From assembly GCA_003221515.1 (NCBI GenBank), contig QHSI01000143.1, positions 1 through 47,334 on the forward strand: a stretch of 47,334 bases of DNA, read 5' to 3'. The position numbers and the translations under genes are program-made. Position 1 is the stretch's first letter. Each line of letters starts with the position of its first letter. The notes under the pieces are model-generated. The model did not search any database, had not been told where the DNA came from, and worked only from the letters and a program-made list of their open reading frames with translations. This document shows positions 39,093 to 46,853 of the stretch, one piece after another. Source of the stretch: Candidatus Rokuibacteriota bacterium. GTDB lineage: Bacteria > Methylomirabilota > Methylomirabilia > Rokubacteriales > CSP1-6.

Positions 39093-41870
39093 TTGTCGCT
39101 CGCGACACGGATCGGGCGACCACTTCGGTGGCTGGTGCGGATCGCCTGTGCGCGGCCCGCCCTCACCGTGGTGCTCGCGTTGGCCCTGGCAGCGGTGTCG
39201 CTCGTCTACACGCTGACCACCATCACCTTCTCGACGTCCACCCGCTCCCTGCTGCCGCCGGGCCGTCCGTACGTCGAGCGCTATACCCAGTACGAGCGCG
39301 AGTTCGGTGACCTCGACAGCATCGCGATCGTGGTCGAGGCACCGTCCCTCACCGAGGCGACGGTCTATGCCACGCGCCTCGTCCGCCGCCTGCACGCGAG
39401 TGGCGTTCCGCTGAAGCGGATCTCGTATCGAATCGATCCGAAGCTCTTCGAGGGCCGCGGCTTGCTCTACCTCCCGAAGGAGCGGCTCGGCAAGATCCGC
39501 GAGGCGATCTTCGACTACCAGGAATTCATGGAGGCGTTCGCGGCCCGCCCGACCCTCGACCAGCTCGCCGACGGCATGGCGACCCAGATCGCCAACGCGT
39601 TCGTCGCGAACTTCATCGACCTCGGGCTCTCCGACGGCAAGGGCGCCGCCGACCTCAAGTTCGTCCAGGACCTGGTGGCCCAGATCGGGTCGCGCCTCGA
39701 TCGGCCCGCGCCGTACCGCTCGCCGTTCGGCACTCTCTTCGCGGTGGAGGGCGCCGACAGCCCCGGCGCCGGCTATTTCCTGTCCGAGGATCAGAGGCTG
39801 CTCTTCATCCTGGCCGAGCCCGAGACGGAGCGCGGGAGCTTCACCGGCGACCAGCGCGCCATTGAGGGCGTTCGGGCGGTGATCGCGTCGCTGAAGCGCG
39901 ACTTCCCGGAGGTGCAGGTCGGCGTCACCGGCAAGCCCGCGCTGCAGAATGACGAGATGGTCGCGGCGTTCCACGACAGCCAGCGGGCGACCATCATCGC
40001 GTTCGCGCTCACGCTGGGCCTCCTGCTCGTCGCGTTCCTCAGAGTCGGCAAGCCCCTGCTGATGCTCCTGGTCCTGGCCGCGAGCCTCTGCTGGTCGATC
40101 GGCGTCGCGACCCTCGTCATCGGGCACCTCTCGCTGTTCTCGGTGATGTTCATCTCGATCGTGATCGGGATCGGCATCGACTACGGCATCTACTTCCTGT
40201 TCCGCTACGAGGAAGAGCTGTTCCTCGGCCGGAGCCTCCGCGAGGCCATCGAGATTACCGCGGCCCGCAGCGGGCCCGGCATGCTGCTGGGCGCCGTGAC
40301 GGCCGCCGGCACGTTCTACGTGCTCTGGCTCACCGACTTCCGCGGCGTGCGCGAGCTCGGGTTCATCGCGGGGACCGCGCTCATGTTCGCGTGGTTCGCC
40401 ATGATGACGGTGTTCCCGGCGATGCTCGTCCTGGTCGACCGGCGACACGCGACGCGGCCGGCCGGCGCGATTCCGCGCGCGCTCGCGCTGGAGCGTATCC
40501 ACGTGCCGTTCGTGTCGCAGCTGGTCGCCTACCCGAAGACGCTGGCGCTCCTGGCGGTCGCACTGACCGTCGTCTCGGCGTGGGGGCTCCGGTACGTCCA
40601 GTTCGACTACAACCTGCTCAACCTCCAGGCCGTGGGCACGGAGTCCGTCATCTGGGAGAAACGCATCCTGGCGACCGCGGGGCGCTCGGGGTTCACCGCG
40701 CTTGCCAGCGCCGAGTCGCTCGACGAGCTTCAGCGCAAGCAGGCCGCGTTCCGCGCGCTGGGGAGCGTCTCCGAAGTGGACTCGGTGCTCCTGCTCATCC
40801 CGGATGAGCAGCTGGAGAAGCTGAAGATCATCGAGGACTTCGCGCCGCTGGTCACGTCCGTTCGCATCGGGCGGCCGACGTCGGTGAACCTCCCCCGGCT
40901 CATCGCGGCGCTCGAGGTTCTCAAGCGCCGCTTCACCATCGCGGCCAACGAGGCGCCGGCGGGCGATACTCAGGCCACGCTGCGGCTGGTGGCCGAGGAT
41001 ATCAGCCGGCTGATCATCAAGCTCCGCCAGGCGGATCCGCAGGTGAGCGAGCCGATCCTCACGCTCCTCCAGAACCAGGTCTATCGCGACTTCGTGCGGA
41101 GCTTCCAGCGGCTGCAGTCGAACCTGGCGCCCCGGCCCATCGTGCTCGACGACGTGCCGAAGGAGTTCCGGACCAAGTTCGTGAGCGAGGGCGGGCGCTT
41201 TCTGCTCCAGATCCACCCGGCGGTCGACATCTGGGACCGCGCCGGCGCCGAGCGCTTCATCAGCGAGCTCCGATCGGTCGACCCCGAGGTCACGGGGACG
41301 CCGGTTATCACGTACGAGGCGATGCACCTGATGGAGCGCGCCTATCAGCAGGGCACCGTCTACGCGATCGTCCTCGTCACGATCGTGACCGCGCTCACGC
41401 TGCGCCGGGTCCGCGAGACCGCGCTGGCGCTCCTGCCGCTGGGCCTCGGTTTGATGTGGGCCTTCGGGCTCATGTACTTCTTCGGCCTCAAGTTCACCAT
41501 GGGCAACGTGTTCGGGCTCCCGTTGATCCTGGGCGCGGCGGCGGAATACGGCCTGAACATCGTGATGCGCTTCATGGAGGGACGCGATCACGGCGGGCCG
41601 CTGATCGCGCGCTCGACGATGACCGCGGTGCTGGTCAACGGCCTCACCACGATCTCCGGATTCGGCAGCCTGATGGTCGCCGACCACCGAGGCATCTTCG
41701 GCCTCGGCCTGCTACTGACGCTCGGCACCGCGACGAGCCTGGTGGCGTCGCTGATCGTCCTCCCCGTCCTTCTTCAGACGATGGCGCGCCGTGCCCCAGC
41801 GCCGCCCGTGCCCCCGTTCGGGCCCGACCCGCATCCCCTCGAGCCCGCCGCCCGCGGCCTCGACTGCTAA
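39093..41870 (+). CDS. hpnN: HpnN-like RND/MMPL exporter, hopanoid transporter
   Basis: 925 residues from a TTG one base after ino1; alternative starts are ATG 39045 (overlapping) and GTG 39135. RND topology: helix 1 (PALTVVLALALAAVSLVY), a periplasmic loop of ~240 residues, five helices with SVMFISIVIGIGIDYGIYFLF, then a second half with the same arrangement (LPLGLGLMWAFGLMYFFGL, GLPLILGAAAEYGLNIVMRF). The central Asp in IGIDYG fits the proton relay of the family. HpnN moves hopanoids to the outer membrane. Context in a hopanoid locus supports this name over a generic MMPL protein. Confidence 0.85.
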   Translation: MSLATRIGRPLRWLVRIACARPALTVVLALALAAVSLVYTLTTITFSTSTRSLLPPGRPYVERYTQYEREFGDLDSIAIVVEAPSLTEATVYATRLVRRLHASGVPLKRISYRIDPKLFEGRGLLYLPKERLGKIREAIFDYQEFMEAFAARPTLDQLADGMATQIANAFVANFIDLGLSDGKGAADLKFVQDLVAQIGSRLDRPAPYRSPFGTLFAVEGADSPGAGYFLSEDQRLLFILAEPETERGSFTGDQRAIEGVRAVIASLKRDFPEVQVGVTGKPALQNDEMVAAFHDSQRATIIAFALTLGLLLVAFLRVGKPLLMLLVLAASLCWSIGVATLVIGHLSLFSVMFISIVIGIGIDYGIYFLFRYEEELFLGRSLREAIEITAARSGPGMLLGAVTAAGTFYVLWLTDFRGVRELGFIAGTALMFAWFAMMTVFPAMLVLVDRRHATRPAGAIPRALALERIHVPFVSQLVAYPKTLALLAVALTVVSAWGLRYVQFDYNLLNLQAVGTESVIWEKRILATAGRSGFTALASAESLDELQRKQAAFRALGSVSEVDSVLLLIPDEQLEKLKIIEDFAPLVTSVRIGRPTSVNLPRLIAALEVLKRRFTIAANEAPAGDTQATLRLVAEDISRLIIKLRQADPQVSEPILTLLQNQVYRDFVRSFQRLQSNLAPRPIVLDDVPKEFRTKFVSEGGRFLLQIHPAVDIWDRAGAERFISELRSVDPEVTGTPVITYEAMHLMERAYQQGTVYAIVLVTIVTALTLRRVRETALALLPLGLGLMWAFGLMYFFGLKFTMGNVFGLPLILGAAAEYGLNIVMRFMEGRDHGGPLIARSTMTAVLVNGLTTISGFGSLMVADHRGIFGLGLLLTLGTATSLVASLIVLPVLLQTMARRAPAPPVPPFGPDPHPLEPAARGLDC

Positions 41871-41897
41871 CACTGTTCCACGCCGCCGACGTCGAAG

Positions 41898-43838
41898 CTA
41901 AGCTTTGTGGACTTGTACGAGGTTGGAGTGGAACGCGGGCCCGCCGCCCAGGTCGGCGACGCGGTCGCTGGTGAGCACGTTGACGCCGCGACCACCGGGG
42001 TGGAAGCGATGCCACCAGATTCCTTCGATGACCACGACACCCGGCCGCGTCGCGTCGGTGATCCGCGCGGCGAAGCGCGCCGAGCCCCGCGCGCTCTCGA
42101 CCAGCACGGTGTCGCCCTCGACGATACCGCGCGCCGCGGCGTCGGCCGGCGCCAGCATCGCGGTGGCCGTGCCCTGTCGCCGCCGCAGCCGCGCCGACTG
42201 GCTGAACGAGGAGTTCAGGAAGAAGCGGTTCGGGGGCACGATGCACTGGAGGGGGAATCGCGCGGTGAGCTCACGGCGCTCGTGGCCCTCGGCCAGCGGC
42301 ACGTACGTCGGCAGCGCCGGCAGTCCGTGACGCTCGAGCGACGCCGAATAGAACTCGACCTTTCCTGACGGGGTCGGCGCGCCGTCGGCAAACGGCCGGT
42401 ACGGGCTCGGCAGCGCGACGCGCGCCCAGCCGTCTCGTGCCAGCTGCTCCCACGTGATGGACCGCACGCTCGCGTCGCCCTTGGCCAGGAACTCGCGGAT
42501 GAGCCCTTCGTCGCCCTTGGCGTAGTGCGACTGCGCGACGCCCGATCGATAGAGGTCGAGGTGCTCCATCGAGGTCGTGGCGGGGAGCACGAGGTCGGCG
42601 TAGTGCGCGGTGTCGGTCATCACCTGTTCGTGGACCACCGTGAACAGGTCCTCCCGCTCGAGCCCCTTGAGAACGAGTGTCTGGTTCGGACACACCGCGG
42701 CTGGATTCGAGCTGTAGACGTAGAGCGCGCGCACGGGCGGCGACATCGCGCGATCGGTCAGCGCGCGCCCGAGCTGGATCATGTTGACCGTGCGCGGCGC
42801 CGGCGTCGGCATGAGGTCGGGGCGCTCGAGCACCGAGTAGTCGAAGCCGTAGGCGCCGCCGGTGGAGAGCAGCGCGCCGCCGTGCGCGTCCGCGTACGCG
42901 CCGGTGAGGGCCGGCAAGCACGCGAGCGTCCGACAGGTCATGGCGCCGTTGTCGTGGCGCGAGATGCCGATGCCGACGCGGATGAACGTGCGCGGGCTCG
43001 CGCCATAGCGACGCGCGAAGGCGACGATCGTCGCCGCGTCGAGGCCGACGATGGGCGCGACGCGCTCGGGCGGCCAGGCCTTCACGTGCTCGGCGAGCGC
43101 CTCGAAGCCGAGCGTCGCGCGCTCGATGTAGTCGTGGTTCACGAGGCCGTCGGCGATCAGCACGTGCATGACGGCCAGGGCCAGCGCGCCGTCGGTGCCG
43201 GGCCGCACCGCGAGATGCTCGTCCGCCTGCAGCGCCGTCGGCGTGCGATACGGATCGACGACGACGACGTGCGCGCCTCGCTGCCGCGCCTGCTTGACGA
43301 GCGTCATCACGTTGATCGTGGAGTACGCCGCGTTGACGCCCCACAGCACGACGAGGTCGGCGCCGACCATCTGCTCGGAGTCGTTGCCCGTGACCTCGCC
43401 GAGGGTCGCGCGCCAGCCGCTGTAGGCTGTCGTCACGCAGATCGTTCGGTCGAGCCGGCTGGCGCCGAGCGCGTGGAACAGCGGATGCCCGGCAAAGAAC
43501 TGGACCTGCCCCATCGAGCCGGCGTACGAGAACGGCAGGATCGCCTCGCCGCCGTGCCGCCCCATGATCTCGCGCCAGCGTCGCGCGATCTCCGCGAGCG
43601 CGTCGTCCCAGGAGACGCGCTCGAAGCGGCCCTCGCCCTTGGCGCCGACGCGACGCAGCGGCGTCAGCACGCGCAGCGGTGAATGCACGCGCTCGGCGTA
43701 CTCTCGCACCTTGCCGCAGATGATGCCTTGCGTGAACGGATGGTCGGCGGTGCCGCTGACCTCGGCGATGCGGCCGTCCGCGACGGTCACCTCGAGGCTG
43801 CAGCAGGACGGACAGTCATGCGGGCACACCGAGTGCAT
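41898..43838 (-). CDS. Stand-alone molybdopterin oxidoreductase
   Basis: 646 residues. The N-terminus has an FeS motif C5PHDC9PSCC-SLEV with the fourth Cys at ~41 (GIICGKVREYAERV), followed by a Mo-bis-MGD fold: RTICVTTAYSGW near the cofactor, VVLWGVNAAYST, VVVDPYRTPTA, and a C-terminal MGD-binding domain (PPNRFFLNSSF, FHSNLVQVHKA). The CPHDCPS-type branch contains assorted uncharacterised DMSO-reductase relatives. No FeS or anchor subunit adjoins it, and no Tat signal is seen, so it is a cytoplasmic single-subunit candidate. It is much shorter than the SoeA-like protein (923 aa) and clearly distinct. The substrate is unknown. Confidence 0.82.
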   Translation of the reverse strand: MHSVCPHDCPSCCSLEVTVADGRIAEVSGTADHPFTQGIICGKVREYAERVHSPLRVLTPLRRVGAKGEGRFERVSWDDALAEIARRWREIMGRHGGEAILPFSYAGSMGQVQFFAGHPLFHALGASRLDRTICVTTAYSGWRATLGEVTGNDSEQMVGADLVVLWGVNAAYSTINVMTLVKQARQRGAHVVVVDPYRTPTALQADEHLAVRPGTDGALALAVMHVLIADGLVNHDYIERATLGFEALAEHVKAWPPERVAPIVGLDAATIVAFARRYGASPRTFIRVGIGISRHDNGAMTCRTLACLPALTGAYADAHGGALLSTGGAYGFDYSVLERPDLMPTPAPRTVNMIQLGRALTDRAMSPPVRALYVYSSNPAAVCPNQTLVLKGLEREDLFTVVHEQVMTDTAHYADLVLPATTSMEHLDLYRSGVAQSHYAKGDEGLIREFLAKGDASVRSITWEQLARDGWARVALPSPYRPFADGAPTPSGKVEFYSASLERHGLPALPTYVPLAEGHERRELTARFPLQCIVPPNRFFLNSSFSQSARLRRRQGTATAMLAPADAAARGIVEGDTVLVESARGSARFAARITDATRPGVVVIEGIWWHRFHPGGRGVNVLTSDRVADLGGGPAFHSNLVQVHKA

Positions 43839-43844
43839 GACCGG

Positions 43845-43873
43845 ATTCTAGACTATGATGCCGCGAATGTCCG
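43845..43873 (-). promoter_or_regulatory. Promoter giving a probable leaderless transcript for the molybdoenzyme
   Basis: Minus strand: CGGACA (43873-43868) as -35, 17-base spacer, TAGAAT (43850-43845) as -10, five of six consensus bases. The ATG at 43838 begins about six bases after the -10, where transcription should start, and no ribosome-binding site precedes it. Confidence 0.5.
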
Positions 43874-45138
43874 CGCTGACGGATCGCTTCCTCCCGTTCA
43901 AGACCCCCGATGCGCGGCGTCTCGCGATGCTCTTCGCGATCGTGTACTTCTCGCAGGGCATGTACTACGTGGCGGACCAGGCGCGAAACCTCGCGCTGAA
44001 AGAGACGCTCGGACTCTCCCCCGCGCAGGTCGCCACGTTCGGTACGATCACGCTGGTTCCCTGGCTCATCAAGCCCGTTTACGGCTTGATCTCCGACGCG
44101 TTTCCGCTGTTCGGCCGGCGGCGCAAGAGCTACTTTCTGCTCACCTCGGCGCTCGCGACGCTCGCGGGCCTCGCGCTGTGGTTTCACGGCGAGCCGACCT
44201 ACCGGAGCCTCGCCATCGGGCTCTTCGTCGTGGGGCTCGGCATCGCGTTCACCGACGTTCTCACCGACGCGATGATGGTCGAGAACGGCAAGCCGCTCGG
44301 TCTCACGGGCGCCTTCCAGTCCGTGCAGTGGACGGCGATCAACATCGCCATCCTGCTCGTGGGCATCATCGGCGGCCATCTCGCCGAGTACCGCATGCTG
44401 CAGACGGGCTTCCTCCTGGTCGCCGCCTTTCCGTTCGTGGCCTTCGTCATGGGCGCCGTCTTCATCCACGAGCCGCCGGCGAAGTCGCAGCGCGAGGAGT
44501 TCCGCGAAGCGTTGGCGGGCATCAAGCATGCGATCCGCGACCGCACGCTGTGGGTCGTGGCCGGCTTCATCTTCTTCTGGACGTTCAGCCCGTCGATCGG
44601 GATTCCGCTCTTCTACTACCAGACCGACACCCTGAAGTTCAGCCAGAAGTTCATCGGCTACCTGGGCTCGCTCGCGGCTGGCGCGTCGATCATCGGGGCT
44701 GCGGCGTACGCACCGCTCTCGCGGCGCGTATCGCTTCACCGCCTCATCGTCTTCTCCATCGCGCTCGGCGTCGTCGGGACGCTGGCGTACTTGTTCTACA
44801 ACGATCAGTGGTCGGCCATCGTCATCGACACGACGTTCGGCGGCATCGGCATGATCACCCAGCTCGCGTTCATGGATCTCGCGGCGAAAGCGTGCCCCAA
44901 GCACGCCGAGGGCACCTTCTTCGCGCTGCTGATGTCCGTCTACAACGTCGGCACGCAGGGCTCGCAGGTGTTCGGCGGCTATGTCTACCAGTGGACGAGC
45001 TACAGCACGCTCGTCTGGATCTCCGCGGCGATGACCGGCGCCGCCTATCTCCTGCTGCCGCTCGTGAACATCCCCGAGATCGAGGCGCGTGCGCGGGCGG
45101 CCGGGCCGCCGCCCGAGGTGGACGCGGCGCCGGCTTAG
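43855..45138 (+). CDS. Major facilitator / BT1 (folate-biopterin)-like transporter
   Basis: 427 residues (415 if begun at ATG 43867), about 12 hydrophobic helices. Early motif FAIVYFSQGMYYVADQARNLALKETLGLSPAQVATFGTI contains the FSQG stretch seen in BT1/FBT transporters, and PVYGLISDAFPLFGRRRKSYF is an MFS loop 2-3 signature. Such proteins import folates, pterins or related molecules; the substrate here is unknown. Divergent from the molybdoenzyme, whose start lies 16 bases away, so a pterin-related link with molybdopterin is tempting but unproven. TATGAT at 43854-43859 could be a -10 for a leaderless start at 43867. The stop overlaps the converging gene's stop by four bases. Confidence 0.8.
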   Translation: MMPRMSALTDRFLPFKTPDARRLAMLFAIVYFSQGMYYVADQARNLALKETLGLSPAQVATFGTITLVPWLIKPVYGLISDAFPLFGRRRKSYFLLTSALATLAGLALWFHGEPTYRSLAIGLFVVGLGIAFTDVLTDAMMVENGKPLGLTGAFQSVQWTAINIAILLVGIIGGHLAEYRMLQTGFLLVAAFPFVAFVMGAVFIHEPPAKSQREEFREALAGIKHAIRDRTLWVVAGFIFFWTFSPSIGIPLFYYQTDTLKFSQKFIGYLGSLAAGASIIGAAAYAPLSRRVSLHRLIVFSIALGVVGTLAYLFYNDQWSAIVIDTTFGGIGMITQLAFMDLAAKACPKHAEGTFFALLMSVYNVGTQGSQVFGGYVYQWTSYSTLVWISAAMTGAAYLLLPLVNIPEIEARARAAGPPPEVDAAPA

Positions 45139-46385
45139 AGGCTCGCCTTCTCGGCGGAGTCGCGGGCGGCGGCGGCGAAGATGCCGCGTGTCATGAGCGC
45201 CGCCGACGCCTCGGCCCGCGCCTCGTAGATCGCCGCGCGCGCGGCGTGGGCCGCGCGGTCGTCGGGCGCGGCGGCGACGGCCCAGTCGGCCAGATGCGAG
45301 GCCAGCGCGAGATCGCCGCCGGCGGCCAGCGCTTTCGCACGCGCCACCAACACGTCGATGCCACCGGCGAGCGCGGCAACCTCACGGGCCAGCGCCGCCT
45401 GGGGCGCCGGCTTGAGGTGCGCCGCGACGCCGTCCCACCAGCCGCCGTACAGACGCCACACGTTGCGCACGACGAACTCGGGCTCGTCGTATACCGGCTG
45501 AAGGTAGGGGCGGTCGGCGAGATGCGCGGGCGGCCGAACCTCGGCGAGAATCCGCTCGAGGCTCGCGCCGGCGTTCATGCGCGCGAGCGTCTCGCGCTCG
45601 AGCGTCTCCAGCCACTCCGCCGTGTCCTCCAGCGCTTGCCGCACGCGGGCCGCGCCCACCACCGGCACGCCGTGCCCGGGCACGAGCAGATCGGCGCCGC
45701 GAGCAGCCATCGCGCGCAGCGCCAGCGCCCACTCGGCGGCGTAGCGCTGCACCTTTTGTGGATTCCCCGCGTTCGGCGCGACCCAGAAGAACAGATCACC
45801 GGTCCATAATATTCGTCGCGCCGGCCACCAGAGCCACGTGTGGTCGTCGGTCTCGCCGCGCGCGTGTGTGAGCTCGAGCGTGACGCCGCCGACGTCCAGA
45901 CGGTACGTGACGTCATACGTCGTATCCGGGTAGTCGTACTCCGTCGGCCACGACGGCGCGATGGAGAACTGCCGCGCGTTGATCAAGCCGTTCCAGGGCG
46001 CGGTCGCGCGATAGCGATCGAAGCGGCGCGCGACGTCGCGGTGGCCCACGATGCGCGGGCGCGGCCAGCCGCGCGTGCGCGCCTCCTCCAGGAATGGCGG
46101 CAGGCCACACGCGTGGTCGACGTGGCCGTGCGTGTAGACGGCGGCGACGAGCGGTCGTGCGTCCCAGCCGCGCACGGCGGCAAACGTCTTGTCGCGGGCG
46201 CGATAGTTGCCGGTGTCGACGAGGACGAGCCCGGCGTCGGTGCGCAGCGCGGTGACGTTGGCGAACGCGTGGACGAACAGCACTCCGGGCGCGATCTCCT
46301 CCACCGCGCCGGTGGCCCGCACCAGATCAGGACCGCGTACCTCGCCACGCCAGAAGCGCTCGGCGAGCGCGAGCACGGCACCCAC
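45135..46385 (-). CDS. Metallo-beta-lactamase protein, alkylsulfatase-like (SdsA/Bds1 type)
   Basis: 416 residues from GTG 46385, two bases after the upstream stop. The metal motif is THGHVDHACG (H86, H88, D90, H91), with HARGETDDHTWLWW and PGHGVPVV further on. The C-terminal third has the alkylsulfatase dimerisation features YGGWWDGVAAHLKPAPQ and an alpha-helical domain rich in Ala. Alkylsulfatases release sulfate from alkyl sulfate esters. It lacks a signal peptide, so a cytoplasmic form is expected. Sulfate-ester use would suit the sulfur theme. Related hydrolases of other substrates cannot be excluded. Confidence 0.78.
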   Translation of the reverse strand: MGAVLALAERFWRGEVRGPDLVRATGAVEEIAPGVLFVHAFANVTALRTDAGLVLVDTGNYRARDKTFAAVRGWDARPLVAAVYTHGHVDHACGLPPFLEEARTRGWPRPRIVGHRDVARRFDRYRATAPWNGLINARQFSIAPSWPTEYDYPDTTYDVTYRLDVGGVTLELTHARGETDDHTWLWWPARRILWTGDLFFWVAPNAGNPQKVQRYAAEWALALRAMAARGADLLVPGHGVPVVGAARVRQALEDTAEWLETLERETLARMNAGASLERILAEVRPPAHLADRPYLQPVYDEPEFVVRNVWRLYGGWWDGVAAHLKPAPQAALAREVAALAGGIDVLVARAKALAAGGDLALASHLADWAVAAAPDDRAAHAARAAIYEARAEASAALMTRGIFAAAARDSAEKASL

Positions 46386-46387
46386 GC

Positions 46388-46798
46388 TCAGTCCGGCTCC
46401 TCGGCGGGCAGATCGGCCGCGTGCGCGCGGCGCAGCCAGCGGAGCGCGCGCGGCACGTCGGCGTCGTCGGCGAGATCGAGCTCGACCCAGCCGCGGCGCG
46501 CGAAACGCCGGTGCGGCCGCACGCCGGGTTCGCGCAGCGCCCGGCGCTGGTCGTCGGGAGCGAGACGAATCCATAGATCGCGCTCCTTGCGCGCGAGCGG
46601 AAAGCACGCGAAGAGGCGCTCGCCCGCGAAGTATCCCCATCGGCCGAACATCGGCGTGATCCTCACGCCGTCCCACGCGCCGAGTGTGCGGTTGAGCCGA
46701 GCGGCGAGACCGATGCCGCCGTGATCGAGCGTACGGCGGATTTTCCGTCCTTTGCCGAGACCGCGGAAGCGTCGGGGCGACGCCATGGAGAGCGCCAT
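46388..46798 (-). CDS. Small hypothetical protein (weak TfoX-N-like similarity)
   Basis: 136 residues from ATG 46798; an ATG at 46786 is possible. The middle carries VRITPMFGRWGYFAGERLFACFP and RDLWIRLAPDDQR, resembling the TfoX N-terminal or MmcQ-type fold. The end, GWVELDL followed by RALRWLRRAH, is less typical. The N-terminus is basic. It lies upstream of the alkylsulfatase-like gene with a two-base spacing, so they are likely co-transcribed. Function not assigned. Confidence 0.6.
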   Translation of the reverse strand: MALSMASPRRFRGLGKGRKIRRTLDHGGIGLAARLNRTLGAWDGVRITPMFGRWGYFAGERLFACFPLARKERDLWIRLAPDDQRRALREPGVRPHRRFARRGWVELDLADDADVPRALRWLRRAHAADLPAEEPD

Positions 46799-46805
46799 TC
46801 TGCCA

Positions 46806-46834
46806 TTGACAGTCCGAGGCCGCCATGCGAAAAC
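46806..46834 (+). promoter_or_regulatory. Candidate malate synthase promoter
   Basis: TTGACA (46806-46811, perfect -35), 17-base spacer, GAAAAC (46829-46834, weak -10). Transcription would begin about 46841, leaving a 13-base leader before the ATG at 46854. No ribosome-binding site is apparent in that leader. Confidence 0.35.
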
Positions 46835-46853
46835 GGCCCCGTAACGCCGACCC

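Noticed and set aside
39072-41687. 871-codon minus-strand open frame opposite hpnN
   Set aside because: Antisense shadow with extreme Arg/Glu/Asp content; hpnN has full RND topology.
41892-41904. Small AAGCT/AGCTT palindrome between two convergent genes
   Set aside because: Five-base arms with a one-base centre cannot form a useful hairpin and no T-run follows.
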